IMG/VR virus record: IMGVR_UViG_3300030333_004255
Span: 1-54,675 of that record
Source of the DNA: a virus
DNA length: 54,675 nucleotides
Reading direction: 5' to 3' (one strand)
Each line of letters starts with the position of its first letter. Positions within the stretch are counted from its first letter, which is position 1. Both the position numbers and the translations under genes were made by a program. Below the pieces are notes generated by a model. That model was not told the DNA's origin. It worked only from the letters and a program-made list of their open reading frames with translations, and did not search any database. Positions 21,340 to 30,142 of this stretch are shown here, one piece after another.

Positions 21340-21925
21340 ATATACTTACACAGTACCCAAGTCGTTCATGCTTCTACACCATATCACTATGGATGTAGGA
21401 GCCTACGACTACATACAGATTACTGTAGGGGGTAAAGCCAAAGCCTCTGCCACCAATGGTGTAGTAGCTGGAGTGATTTCTCAAACCCTTACAGCTTGTG
21501 ACGTTCTAAAACCTGTAAAGACTTTCTACATTACAAAGTATCACGCAGATGAAGCTTTAAACATACTTGAATGTACAGACAGGGTTATAGAGTTTGAGTA
21601 CAAAGGTGAAGAAGCCAGCGTCTTATACTTAAAGGATGATAGCGGAGATAGGCATTATCTACCTTTTACATGGGAGCCGCAAGATAATCACAGCTTTGAT
21701 ATAGATGATCTATTCCCTGATCCAGATATCAATGAGCCTAGACCTGCGGTGAGAATGCCACTCTATGCAATGAGATCTGTAATGGAAATACTGGAAGGGA
21801 TGAACGTACAAGAATTAAACTTCTTGTTTTGTGCAGAAGGTAAGCCAGCTTTATCCCATTACACAAGCTATTGCGAACAGGTAGGTGAGCTTCAATCTTC
21901 GTTTGTAACAGCCTTGGCAAGCTAA
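21332..21925 (+). CDS. Unrecognised protein, 197 aa
   Basis: ATG 21332 is chosen inside the end of the previous gene. Beta-rich, with KASATNGVVAGVISQTL and an acidic DIDDLFPDPDINEP stretch. The pattern faintly recalls half of a sliding clamp (the SATNG-type strand), but I would not assign that without structure prediction. Ends the operon before the regulator promoter. Confidence 0.65.
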   Translation: MPRYTYTVPKSFMLLHHITMDVGAYDYIQITVGGKAKASATNGVVAGVISQTLTACDVLKPVKTFYITKYHADEALNILECTDRVIEFEYKGEEASVLYLKDDSGDRHYLPFTWEPQDNHSFDIDDLFPDPDINEPRPAVRMPLYAMRSVMEILEGMNVQELNFLFCAEGKPALSHYTSYCEQVGELQSSFVTALAS

Positions 21926-21931
21926 TTTTAT

Positions 21932-21962
21932 TTGACTAGATGTATAGAGAAAAACTATACAT
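21932..21962 (+). promoter_or_regulatory. Promoter with overlapping dyad, upstream of HTH regulator
   Basis: TTGACT (21932-21937), 18 bases, TATACA (21956-21961). A perfect dyad ATGTATAG-N7-CTATACAT (21940-21947, 21955-21962) covers the spacer and the -10 box, the classical arrangement for repression by steric block. Confidence 0.6.
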
Positions 21963-21979
21963 CATACACAACATATATC

Positions 21980-22019
21980 ACATAGTTCTTCCCTCTTGTG
22001 AAAAGAGGGGGAGCTATGT
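21980..22019 (+). other. Long leader hairpin before regulator gene
   Basis: ACATAG and CTATGT close a hairpin whose inner stem is CCCTCTT/AAGAGGG with loop GTGAA. There is no U tract after it. It lies in the predicted 5' leader of the 22052 gene. Confidence 0.55.
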
Positions 22020-22051
22020 AATATATAAACTATACCTTTAAGGAGTAGACA

Positions 22052-22285
22052 GTGACTAACCAAGAGAAAATTCTAGCAGCGGCAGCCTTCGATCGAGTGA
22101 TCGACATCGTTGGAAGTCAGACAGAGCTAGCCAAGAGGTTGCAAGTAAAGCAGCCATCCGTGAACAGCTGGAAGATGCGGTGCCAGATCCCAGCAGACCG
22201 GGTTTTAGATATTGAAAAAATTGTCGGTGGTCAGGTGACAAGATATGAGATGAGGCCCGACGTGTTTGGGAAACAGAATGGTTAA
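22052..22285 (+). CDS. Cro/YdaS-like HTH regulator, 77 aa
   Basis: GTG 22052 with AGGAG 6 bases upstream. A helix-turn-helix spans about 20-50 (SQTELAKRLQVKQPSVNSWK), followed by PADRVLDIEKIVGG and the C-terminal YEMRPDVFG that is typical of YdaS/Cro-type proteins. A dimeric DNA binder. Its own promoter holds a dyad, suggesting autoregulation, and it is the only clear small HTH regulator in the window, so it is also a candidate reader of the 13-copy palindrome family. Confidence 0.85.
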   Translation: MTNQEKILAAAAFDRVIDIVGSQTELAKRLQVKQPSVNSWKMRCQIPADRVLDIEKIVGGQVTRYEMRPDVFGKQNG

Positions 22286-22427
22286 CAGCCTGATACTCCT
22301 GTACATATTCGGAATCCTACTGGGGTGTGGTTTAGAAAAGGTAGTGGATTACATCCTAGATGGGGGACTCAATGCTTCACTCAGCAAACTCCGAGTTAGT
22401 TCTAGATATCGTAGAAGAGACTGTTGA
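22278..22427 (+). CDS. Candidate small lipoprotein, 49 aa
   Basis: ATG 22278 overlaps the regulator stop by 8 bp. Hydrophobic N-terminus with LLGC at 14-17, a lipobox-like site, then a basic tail (LRVSSRYRRRDC). The last 56 bp overlap the next gene in another frame. Plausible but short. Confidence 0.45.
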   Translation: MVNSLILLYIFGILLGCGLEKVVDYILDGGLNASLSKLRVSSRYRRRDC

Positions 22428-22725
22428 TTTTATTTTCAAAGCAGACAGAGTTTCTGACTCTCAAGTAGCTCAGATAAAAGAAACTATTACGGGCGCGATG
22501 GAGATGTACTTTGGTTTTGCAATCGAATCTAGCGCCAACTTTGATGATGATAAAGCCAGGTCTAACTGTGAAGACAGCGACTTACTTCTACTATGCCTCA
22601 GAATCGTAGAGGGTATTGAAGCGTGGGGGACTGACCCACCTACAATGCAAGTACTAAAACAAGTAATGAGTGCAGGGAAAGAAGAAGTTGATGCTTTGCG
22701 TTATACCATGGAGGATTTTAAGTAA
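22372..22725 (+). CDS. Unrecognised acidic helical protein, 117 aa
   Basis: ATG 22372 has GGGGG 5 bases upstream; ATG 22360 in the same frame is an alternative. Acidic, helical, no motif. Unknown. Confidence 0.65.
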   Translation: MLHSANSELVLDIVEETVDFIFKADRVSDSQVAQIKETITGAMEMYFGFAIESSANFDDDKARSNCEDSDLLLLCLRIVEGIEAWGTDPPTMQVLKQVMSAGKEEVDALRYTMEDFK

Positions 22726-22736
22726 GGGGAACACAC

Positions 22737-22970
22737 ATGGAACATGACTTATCATGGTGGTTAGAGCACTTGTTTTTTAGTGCTATATTTATAGTTATCT
22801 TTTTTGAAACTATATTAGCCAGGCTTTTAGGTACATCTCTTTTAACAATCATGGGTATAAGTGAAGCTGCTAGATACATGTCTCGCATCAGAAAAAACAA
22901 GACGACCTATGTTGTAGATAAGAGAAAATATAAAGCTTCTAATCAAGATACCTTTTATGAAGATTCTTAA
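22737..22970 (+). CDS. Small membrane protein, 77 aa
   Basis: ATG 22737 carries GGGGAACACACATG. One or two hydrophobic segments at about 9-42 (FFSAIFIVIFFETILARLLG), then a basic, Lys/Tyr-rich cytoplasmic tail. Directly upstream of the replication module. Unknown. Confidence 0.65.
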   Translation: MEHDLSWWLEHLFFSAIFIVIFFETILARLLGTSLLTIMGISEAARYMSRIRKNKTTYVVDKRKYKASNQDTFYEDS

Positions 22971-22988
22971 TAGTTAAGGAAAACACAC

Positions 22989-24275
22989 ATGCAATTATAC
23001 CCTTATCAAAAGAAAGGGGTGGTGTTCTTGCAAGGTAGGCAAGCGGCACTACTCTTCGATGAGATGGGCTTGGGTAAAACAGTCCAAGCAATCAAGGCAG
23101 CTAACTGGGATAAACCTATCCTTGTAGTATGTCCAGCCTTTCTAAAGTTTAACTGGGAGAAAGAACTAAAACTGTGGGGCTACCCACACCCTGTGACAGT
23201 AATCAAGAAAAAGAAAGACTACCGTAAACCAGTTGGTAAAGAAGCTGTGGTGGTGTCCTACTCTATGTTACCTCCATGGGTTAACAAGATGGAGAGCGGT
23301 ACTACTCTGATTGCCGATGAGGCGCACTGCGTCAAGAACTACAAGGCTCAGAGGACCAAGCGTTTTAGGTCACTGTCTTCTGCTACCATGAAAGCTAAAG
23401 GTAGAGTTTGGGCAATGACTGGTACACCTCTGATGAACAAACCAAATGAGATGTGGGGTCTACTCAAATCTATCGGCCTAGCATACGAGGCTTATGGTGA
23501 CTGGGAAAACTTTGTTCGTCTGTTCAATGGTAGGAAGAACAGATGGAATGGGTGGGACTGGGGTATCCCTCGCGATGGAGCTGGTGACGGTTTAAAGAAA
23601 GTAGGTCTTGGAAGACGCAAGCGAAGTGTGCTACCAGATCTGCCGACTAAGGCCCGCCGGTTTGTAGAGGTAACCCTCAGTAGAACCGTAAAGTCCATGT
23701 GCAACGATGTTCTATCTGAGTTGCAGTCACATGGAATTAGTCTAGAAGATATCACTGCTTCTCACAAAGCAGCTGGTCTCAGAATAGAATTTTCGAATAT
23801 TGCTAGGATTCGTAAAGCTGTCGCTGATGCGAAGATCCCTAAGATGCTTGAGTATGTCAGTCTCTTCGAAGAGACGTACACACCACTGGTTGTGTTTGCT
23901 CAACATCGAGCACCGATAGATGCGCTAGCTACACGTGAAGGGTGGGCTACTATCACTGGGGATACTCCACAAATCAGACGGGCAGAATATGTGCAGATGT
24001 TTCAGGAGGGGAAGCTGAAAGGCATCGCTGGGACCATCGGCGCAATGAGTACGGGGCTGACTCTTACCCATGCAAGCAACATGATGTTTGTAGATATGAG
24101 CTGGGTGCCAGGAGACAACCTCCAAGCGGAGGATAGAATATGCAGAATAGGACAAAAATCCGCATGCCAATATCTGATACTCACTGCCGATCATCCCATG
24201 GACGAGCTTGTCAACAGAGCACTGGTGTACAAAGCAGAAGTACTTGCCAACTCTGTAGATAAAGCTTATGCCTAA
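22989..24275 (+). CDS. SNF2-family DNA helicase/ATPase, 428 aa
   Basis: Superfamily 2 motor. Motif I DEMGLGKT (24-31), motif Ia VVCPAFLKFNW, motif II DEAH (110-113), motif III MTGTPL, and C-terminal motif VI EDRICRIGQ. Compact phage version with both RecA-like lobes. ATG 22989 carries AAGGAAAACACACATG. First gene of the replication and recombination module; likely remodels or unwinds DNA during replication or recombination. Confidence 0.93.
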   Translation: MQLYPYQKKGVVFLQGRQAALLFDEMGLGKTVQAIKAANWDKPILVVCPAFLKFNWEKELKLWGYPHPVTVIKKKKDYRKPVGKEAVVVSYSMLPPWVNKMESGTTLIADEAHCVKNYKAQRTKRFRSLSSATMKAKGRVWAMTGTPLMNKPNEMWGLLKSIGLAYEAYGDWENFVRLFNGRKNRWNGWDWGIPRDGAGDGLKKVGLGRRKRSVLPDLPTKARRFVEVTLSRTVKSMCNDVLSELQSHGISLEDITASHKAAGLRIEFSNIARIRKAVADAKIPKMLEYVSLFEETYTPLVVFAQHRAPIDALATREGWATITGDTPQIRRAEYVQMFQEGKLKGIAGTIGAMSTGLTLTHASNMMFVDMSWVPGDNLQAEDRICRIGQKSACQYLILTADHPMDELVNRALVYKAEVLANSVDKAYA

Positions 24276-24281
24276 AAGCTA

Positions 24282-24308
24282 TTGACATATATTATCAATT
24301 GCTATACA
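24282..24308 (+). promoter_or_regulatory. Promoter candidate for primase-helicase gene
   Basis: TTGACA (24282-24287), 15 bases, TATACA (24303-24308). The hexamers are near consensus but the spacer is short. The longest reading frame of the next gene would start on the TTG of the -35 box, which argues for the later GTG start instead. Confidence 0.5.
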
Positions 24309-24338
24309 TCCTTTGGTGGGTGCGTAGGGGGACATGTG

Positions 24339-26102
24339 GTGGATTTCTCAACAGTGGAAGATTACACGTCTAGAGGGTTATGCGTCATACCAGTAGAGGG
24401 AATGGGTAAAAGACCTCTACACAACAATTGGACTACATCCAATAATGAGTGGAGTGAGAACGATTTTCAAAACAGGAATATCGGAATCATCACAGGCAAG
24501 CGTAGTAATATCGTTGTCATTGACATTGATAACCGGGGAGATGAATCAGCTGACGATAAAGCTCAGAAGATTCTAGGTCTTTATCCGACAAACTTGGTTA
24601 GCCGTACGGGCAGCGGCGGCTACCATTTGTTTTACCGTTACCCTCATGGGACCAGTAGGGTACCTAATGCGGTTGGTAAAGACGGTATCGATGTCAGAGG
24701 CGATGGGGGAATGGTCGTCGTACCGCCTTCAACTACAACCAAGGGTCCGTATTCTTGGTTGAATGAGGGCAAGCCTGGCGACTTCCCCCTCGCCTTCCTT
24801 AGTAAAAAAAGCTCAGACTCTTGGGATGAGCGTCAAAAAGAGAATGCCCGGAATGATCCTGACTGGGTGATGAGGGCTCTTCAAGGTGTATCTGAAGGGG
24901 GTAGGAATGACTTATGTGCAAAACTAGCGGGCTACTTTTTAGCCAAAGGTTTAACGACACGTATTGTTCTCTCTGTTCTTCAGGATTGGAATAGGAAAAA
25001 CAACCCTCCCTTATCCAACAGAGAACTAAGGGAGACTGTTGAATCAATAAACAGGGCTGAAGAAAGATCAATACAAGAGACCGCTAGTAAACCATCTAAG
25101 AGTGGACCGTCTAAACTAAAGTTTGGTTTGATGGGGTTTCAAGAGTACATGACTAAATATGGTACCAATGACGTACGTTGGACTGTCAAAGATTGGCTAC
25201 CAGAGAGCACCATATGTTTTGTTGTATCTCCTCCAGGGTCTTACAAGACCTGGCTTTTGATGGACTTAGCTGTATCTGTTGCCAGCGGTATGCCGTTCTT
25301 AGGTAATGTACCAGTAGAAAAAACAGGGCCGGTTATTATTATCCAGCAAGAGGATCACCATGTGCAAACTGTAGAACGTTTGGCTTTGATTGCTACTCAG
25401 CGTCTCAACCTGGGAAATCCGTCAGAGTCTTCAGGTATGTTTGAGGTCAACGTTCCACCTGATCTACCAATATACATACATACAGATAGACAACTTAGAT
25501 TTGATGACTCGAATAGTACGGAAGCTTTGGGAGAAGTTGTCCGTGAAATCAAACCAGCTTTGGTTCTGATAGATCCCCTGTATTCAACTGTGAGTACTGA
25601 TGACTATATGGCCAGGGCAGCTGAACAGATGATGTTCATGAAGGATTTAAGAGATGAGTTGGGTACTACGTTTATTCTGGCACACCATCGTAAGAAAGGT
25701 GGTGACTTACATCGTGAAGGTCTTTGGGGCTCGCAGTTCCTCAATGCGTTTCTTGAAACAGGTTGGCAGATAACACCTACTGACAACACAAACATAAAAA
25801 TGAAACGACACTTCAAGGCATCAAAGAACCCGGAAGAGGTGGAGATTAGTTGGAACATCGATACAAAGAATCCTGTGTACAACATAGAAGTAAAAGATTC
25901 TAATCAGGGAACTATCGAGGACACCGTTCTATCTATCTTTGATTCAGGTCCAAAGTCAGTAAAGGAAGTAGCAGATGCACTGAATGTAGATAAGAGTACT
26001 GCTTCTCGTAGACTCAAGAAGATGGAAGCGGACGGTCTTGTTGAGAAGTTTAAGGTAGGGAGATTTCAGAAGTACAGGGTGAAGCATAAATTCAACTTCT
26101 AG
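24339..26102 (+). CDS. Prim-pol / RepA-type primase-helicase, 587 aa
   Basis: GTG 24339 is preferred (AGGGGGA 6 bases upstream); a second GTG lies one codon earlier. N-terminal archaeo-eukaryotic prim-pol (about 1-140) with the metal motif IDID (Asp62, Asp64) and GGYHLFY (His96). A helical PriCT-like linker (about 185-240). Then a RecA-fold ATPase: P-loop SPPGSYKT (297-304), Walker B LVLID (408-412), AHHRKKGG (448-455). A C-terminal winged helix spans about 530-587 (VKEVADALNVDKSTASRRLK). It should synthesise primers and unwind the fork in one polypeptide. Confidence 0.92.
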   Translation: MDFSTVEDYTSRGLCVIPVEGMGKRPLHNNWTTSNNEWSENDFQNRNIGIITGKRSNIVVIDIDNRGDESADDKAQKILGLYPTNLVSRTGSGGYHLFYRYPHGTSRVPNAVGKDGIDVRGDGGMVVVPPSTTTKGPYSWLNEGKPGDFPLAFLSKKSSDSWDERQKENARNDPDWVMRALQGVSEGGRNDLCAKLAGYFLAKGLTTRIVLSVLQDWNRKNNPPLSNRELRETVESINRAEERSIQETASKPSKSGPSKLKFGLMGFQEYMTKYGTNDVRWTVKDWLPESTICFVVSPPGSYKTWLLMDLAVSVASGMPFLGNVPVEKTGPVIIIQQEDHHVQTVERLALIATQRLNLGNPSESSGMFEVNVPPDLPIYIHTDRQLRFDDSNSTEALGEVVREIKPALVLIDPLYSTVSTDDYMARAAEQMMFMKDLRDELGTTFILAHHRKKGGDLHREGLWGSQFLNAFLETGWQITPTDNTNIKMKRHFKASKNPEEVEISWNIDTKNPVYNIEVKDSNQGTIEDTVLSIFDSGPKSVKEVADALNVDKSTASRRLKKMEADGLVEKFKVGRFQKYRVKHKFNF

Positions 26103-26113
26103 GAAATACACAC

Positions 26114-27076
26114 ATGAAGTATTCGTATAGCCAAATAAAAACATTTGGAAAGTGTCAGTACAAATGGCACCTAAATTACAAGGAAGGTCTTGTACCTCCT
26201 CCATCTGATGTCATGTCATTCGGCAAGTTCGGTCACAAGATGATTGAGAACGTATTGCTTGGTAGAGACATTTTGCATGACATCGTAGTGGGTGAGGGTG
26301 ATTTTGACATGACGGAATTGCAAGAGCTTCAAGACTTGCTCGATGACGCTCAAACTGTAGTCGAGTTATTCTTGAAGACTTTACCACTCAGTGACTGGGA
26401 AACCGTACAGTTAGACGGTGAACCTTTGATTGAGAAGAAGCTTGAGATGGACCTGGGTAGAGGTACCCAATACATCGGATACATTGACTGGGTTGCCAGG
26501 CACAAGTCATCAGGCCAGGTGTGGTTGTGGGACTTCAAGTTCAGAGGGTCTTTCTTGCCGGACTGGACTGAGGAGCTGGACTTACAGAAGCCTACTTACA
26601 TGAAGCATCTGTATGACCTAGGGGTGGAACCAATCGGCACCATCAGTTGTCAGATCAAGAACAAGGCTCCAAAGGTTCCAACCCTGACTAAGAAGGGTGG
26701 GCTGTCGAAGGCCAAGATCACCACCACCTGGGAGACTTATTACCAGGCTATCATAGACAACGGGTTGGACCCTGCGGACTATGAAGACATGAGAGAGAAG
26801 CTTGCAGGTAACACCTGGTTCCAACTGTCTAGAAGTTTCAGACAGCCAGAAGAGGTTGATAGAACTTGGAACGAAGTGTTCCTGCGAACGGTAGACAAAA
26901 TAGAAACTCAGTGGTCCAGCGATACACCGCCGCCACGATCAATAGATTTTATGAGCTGCAACATGTGCCAGTTCAGAGACATTTGTATTGAAGATCTTAA
27001 AGGTAGGGACACCGAAGATCTGAAAGCTTTATTTAACAAAAGGGAAAACAAACATGCCTCCAAAGAAACTATCTAG
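26114..27076 (+). CDS. Cas4/RecB-like PD-(D/E)XK exonuclease, 320 aa
   Basis: Motifs of the RecB-like family in order: KFGHKMIE (His41), LIEKKL (Glu107), GYID (Asp125) and WDFKF (Asp140, Lys142). Cys14, Cys282, Cys285 and Cys291 match the four-Cys iron-sulphur arrangement of Cas4 and AddB. ATG 26114 carries AGGAAATACACACATG. Next to a Sak4-like ATPase and SSB, it is probably the DNA-end resection nuclease of phage recombination. Confidence 0.9.
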   Translation: MKYSYSQIKTFGKCQYKWHLNYKEGLVPPPSDVMSFGKFGHKMIENVLLGRDILHDIVVGEGDFDMTELQELQDLLDDAQTVVELFLKTLPLSDWETVQLDGEPLIEKKLEMDLGRGTQYIGYIDWVARHKSSGQVWLWDFKFRGSFLPDWTEELDLQKPTYMKHLYDLGVEPIGTISCQIKNKAPKVPTLTKKGGLSKAKITTTWETYYQAIIDNGLDPADYEDMREKLAGNTWFQLSRSFRQPEEVDRTWNEVFLRTVDKIETQWSSDTPPPRSIDFMSCNMCQFRDICIEDLKGRDTEDLKALFNKRENKHASKETI

Positions 27077-27830
27077 AAGTCCACAGTACTGGAACGGAAT
27101 GATCTATGCTCCACCAGGGGCAGGTAAGACAACTTTGTTTGGTACTGCTCAACGTCACCCCGACATGCAGCACGTACTATTCATTGATGTGGAAGGGGGT
27201 TTGTCCTCCGTCAGTCACATCGATGGGATTCTTTACGAGCGTGTTGGTAAGGATGATTCGGGTAAGCCCAACCACCGTACCTGTGAAGATCTAGAGCGGA
27301 TTTTCTGGAGCCTGGTCAACAAAGAAAAAGGTTATGAGAAGATTCAAACTGTTGTCATTGATAGTGGTACGGAACTTCAAGGCATGGATCTTCAGGACAT
27401 CGTGATGTCTCACGTCAATGATCCGAAGCACAGACGAGATAACCCAGATTTGCTGGAGCAGCGAGATTACATGTTGAACACATCTCGACTCAAGCGGATC
27501 TTTCGTTTGTTTCGTGACGCTGATTTCCATTTCTTTGTGAGTGCCTTGACTAGAAAGATTGAGGACGACAAAGGAAACATGACGGAGATGGCACCACACT
27601 TCACACAGAAGCTAGGTGAAACTCTCATGGGGTACATGGACTTTGTATGGTTTATGTATGTGGACAAAGACGGCAATCGAAAGATGCTAACCCAACCAAA
27701 AGGTCCATACAAAGCAAAGACCCGAGGTCTAGAATTTGCAGAAGCTATTGGACCCGTGGTTGAGAACCCAACCATGCCTAAGTTGTATGAGCTTTACTTG
27801 AAGGCTGGAAACACAAATAAGAAAAAATAA
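27054..27830 (+). CDS. Sak4-like RecA-fold recombinase ATPase (AAA_24), 258 aa
   Basis: Walker A YAPPGAGKTT (18-27), Walker B VVIDSG (100-105), and a short RecA core as in phage Sak4/AAA_24 proteins, which act as single-strand annealing recombinases together with a cognate SSB. It overlaps the nuclease gene by 23 bp and is followed by the SSB gene, the usual Sak4 partnership. Confidence 0.88.
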   Translation: MPPKKLSRSPQYWNGMIYAPPGAGKTTLFGTAQRHPDMQHVLFIDVEGGLSSVSHIDGILYERVGKDDSGKPNHRTCEDLERIFWSLVNKEKGYEKIQTVVIDSGTELQGMDLQDIVMSHVNDPKHRRDNPDLLEQRDYMLNTSRLKRIFRLFRDADFHFFVSALTRKIEDDKGNMTEMAPHFTQKLGETLMGYMDFVWFMYVDKDGNRKMLTQPKGPYKAKTRGLEFAEAIGPVVENPTMPKLYELYLKAGNTNKKK

Positions 27831-27869
27831 GGGGAGCAACCCAGAAACAGGTAGGGTGGGTCGCTCCCC
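27831..27869. other. Strong hairpin; minus-strand terminator-like
   Basis: Bases 27831-27842 and 27858-27869 form 11 of 12 pairs (GGGGAGC/GCTCCCC, then ACCC/GGGT) over a 15-base loop. On the plus strand no U tract follows. On the minus strand it is followed by TTATTTTTTC, so it would terminate antisense transcription. It could also protect the upstream or downstream mRNA end. Confidence 0.65.
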
Positions 27870-27928
27870 TGGAAAAACACACCCTCCCAGACTAAACATT
27901 TTTAGAAAAAACTACAAGGGAGATTCTC

Positions 27929-28381
27929 ATGAATCCTGAAGCATTAGACCAAGAGTGGGAAATTGATTTGAGTGAAGTGTCATCTGGTAAGAAGAAGACT
28001 TCGAATGATGACCCCAAACGATTCTGTATTCCAGACGGACCTTACGCCGTCAAGGTAACGGATGTAAACCGGGAGATGTCTTCAAACGACAACCCTATGT
28101 TTGTTTGGGATTTCGAAGTTTGCGATGGCCCACACACCGGGCATAGCATTCGTTACTGGACAACCATTACACCTGCCGCACTCTGGAAGGTATCAGAGAC
28201 AGTGGTGGCACTGGGTCTTGGAGACAACGGGCAACTTGCCAAGTTCACTAAGGAGAAAGCTTTGGGCCGTCGAGCCATGGCGGAAGTCAAAGCCGAAGAG
28301 TGGAACAAGAAGTGGAACTCTAAGATCCAATCGATGGAGGCCCACCCTGATGGCCCCATCATGGATGATCTACCATTCTGA
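27929..28381 (+). CDS. Single-stranded DNA-binding protein, 150 aa
   Basis: An N-terminal OB-fold-like core (about 30-125: DGPYAVKVTDVN, MFVWDFEV, RYWTTITPAALWK) and an acidic C-terminus ending MDDLPF, which closely matches the DDIPF-type tail by which SSBs recruit partner proteins. Resembles the DUF669-type phage SSBs. Lies between Sak4 and the polymerase and between two strong hairpins. ATG 27929 follows AGGGAGATTCTC. Confidence 0.82.
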   Translation: MNPEALDQEWEIDLSEVSSGKKKTSNDDPKRFCIPDGPYAVKVTDVNREMSSNDNPMFVWDFEVCDGPHTGHSIRYWTTITPAALWKVSETVVALGLGDNGQLAKFTKEKALGRRAMAEVKAEEWNKKWNSKIQSMEAHPDGPIMDDLPF

Positions 28382-28404
28382 AAACTGTATTGATCTAGCT
28401 GAGA

Positions 28405-28427
28405 GGGGTGGGGGTTACCCCCGCCCC
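28405..28427 (+). other. GC-rich hairpin between SSB and polymerase genes
   Basis: GGGGTGGGGG (28405-28414) pairs with CCCCCGCCCC (28418-28427), with one G-U pair, over a 3-base loop. It ends 23 bp before the polymerase start and has no U tract. It may lower polymerase expression relative to SSB or shield the SSB message. Confidence 0.75.
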
Positions 28428-28450
28428 GCTTGGCCAAAGGAATAACACAC

Positions 28451-30142
28451 GTGATCATAGATACAGATAATTTCAGTTGGGCTGTCAACCAGATTAGCAA
28501 ACACGATCTTGTCTTCGTAGACTTGGAGACCACTGGTCTCGAACCATTTAACGGGGATAAGATTTGTGGTGTTGCTGTCATGGTTGGCGAAGACTCTATG
28601 TACTTCCCCTTTCGTCATATGGTGGGAGCAAACTTACCAAAAGATTATATGGGCAAGCTTGCTCCTTATTTATCAGACCCTCACAAAACTTACTGTGGGC
28701 ACAACTACAAGTTTGACCTCAAGTTCCTACACTGCGCTGGAGTAAAACTACCTGAGAAGATTCTCGATACTATGATTGCAGCGCACCTGGTGTACGAGGA
28801 GGAGAAGTCTTTTGGCCTCAAGCAGCTAGGTGACAAGTACTTGGGCAAAGGAGCCAGTGATGAGTCCAGCATCCTTGACGATAAGCTAAACCTGTTTGGC
28901 TTCAAGAAGTCAGAGATGTACCGACTACCTGCATCAGACGTAGCACTTTACGCTGAGCAGGATGTAAAGTTAACCGCTAGACTCTTGTCCTTATTTCAAG
29001 ATTTGTTAACCCAGGAAAAAAATATGGACCTCTTCAAAGAGGTTTGTAAGTTCCAGCTCCTCATAACCAGGATGGAAATCCTAGGGATACACATAGATAC
29101 AGACAGGGTTCGTCAATTCATGGCGGAAGCTAAGACCCAAATCAACAAAGTAGGTCTAAGCATTCGTCAAATGAGGGGACGTAACATCAACCCTGGTTCT
29201 CCCCAACAAGTAACCGAATGGCTAGGTACACCAGATTCAAAGAGCCGTACTCTTGAAAGGTTGAAAAGAAACCGCAAAGAGTGTGAAGCTATCTTGAATT
29301 ATCGTGCCTGGTCCAAAGTAAAGAATACCTATTACAGTCCCTTCATCCAACAGGTGGACCCTGATGGAAACATCCACCCAACATTTAGAATGACTGGGAC
29401 TGTATCTGGAAGACTATCCTGCTCTAAGCCCAACCTACATGCGGTTCCCCGCAAGTCTGACATATACAAAGTCAAGAACTGCATACGGGCTAGAGCAGGG
29501 TATGTCTTATCAGAGATAGATTATAGCCAGGCTGAAATTAGAGTAGGGTCTCACTACGCCAGAGAAAACAAGATGCTTGAGATGATTCGCTCAGGTGTAG
29601 ACATCCACACTCAGACGGCTAAGGAAGTAGGCATAGACCGCTTCATAGCCAAGACCCTCAACTTCAGTATCATCTATGGGATCGGGCCAATGGCTTTGGC
29701 AGAGAACCTGGAGATATCTGAGGAAGAGGCTCGCACTTATCTCAACAAGTACAACAAGAAGTTCCCAGGCTTCCGAAGACTCTTATACAACGCACAGACA
29801 GCAGCCGAGACCAGAGGCTACATCCAGATGTATACGGGACGCAGGAGGCATTTCAGGGGCGAAGACGCTCCTTACCACAAGGCCATCTCCTACCTTATCC
29901 AAGGGTCAGCAGCCGAGATGCTACGCACTTCGATGTGTAGGATCTGGGATGAGTTAGACCGCGACGTTGTAAGGATGGTTCTTACAGTTCATGACAGTAT
30001 CCTCTTTGAGATTAAAGAAGGGTACGAGAAAGAAATCATTCCAGAGATTCTTCAGATCATGAACGACCAAAGGTGGTGCTCGTCACCTATCAAGAGTGAT
30101 GCAGACGTAGGGTTGTACTGGGGTGAAATGACACCCTTCTAA
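28451..30142 (+). CDS. Family A DNA polymerase with 3'-5' exonuclease, 563 aa
   Basis: GTG 28451 carries AAAGGAATAACACACGTG; a longer frame from 28430 would begin in the hairpin end. Exo I VDLETTG (Asp24, Glu26), exo II GHNYKFD, exo III YAEQDVK are all present, so it proofreads. Polymerase motif A EIDYSQAE (Asp357), O-helix RFIAKTLNFSIIYG (Arg397, Lys401, Phe405) and motif C TVHDS (Asp515). The residue equivalent to E. coli Phe762 is Phe. The replicative polymerase of the phage. Confidence 0.96.
   Translation: MIIDTDNFSWAVNQISKHDLVFVDLETTGLEPFNGDKICGVAVMVGEDSMYFPFRHMVGANLPKDYMGKLAPYLSDPHKTYCGHNYKFDLKFLHCAGVKLPEKILDTMIAAHLVYEEEKSFGLKQLGDKYLGKGASDESSILDDKLNLFGFKKSEMYRLPASDVALYAEQDVKLTARLLSLFQDLLTQEKNMDLFKEVCKFQLLITRMEILGIHIDTDRVRQFMAEAKTQINKVGLSIRQMRGRNINPGSPQQVTEWLGTPDSKSRTLERLKRNRKECEAILNYRAWSKVKNTYYSPFIQQVDPDGNIHPTFRMTGTVSGRLSCSKPNLHAVPRKSDIYKVKNCIRARAGYVLSEIDYSQAEIRVGSHYARENKMLEMIRSGVDIHTQTAKEVGIDRFIAKTLNFSIIYGIGPMALAENLEISEEEARTYLNKYNKKFPGFRRLLYNAQTAAETRGYIQMYTGRRRHFRGEDAPYHKAISYLIQGSAAEMLRTSMCRIWDELDRDVVRMVLTVHDSILFEIKEGYEKEIIPEILQIMNDQRWCSSPIKSDADVGLYWGEMTPF

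Noticed and set aside
24282-24338. TTG at 24282 as start of the primase-helicase
   Set aside because: It lies in a TTGACA -35-like box without a ribosome site, and the extra residues are not part of the prim-pol fold; GTG 24339 has AGGGGGA upstream.
26114-27076. A CRISPR Cas4 gene
   Set aside because: The Cas4-like fold is shared with phage RecB-type exonucleases; neighbours are Sak4, SSB and PolA, with no Cas1, Cas2 or repeats.
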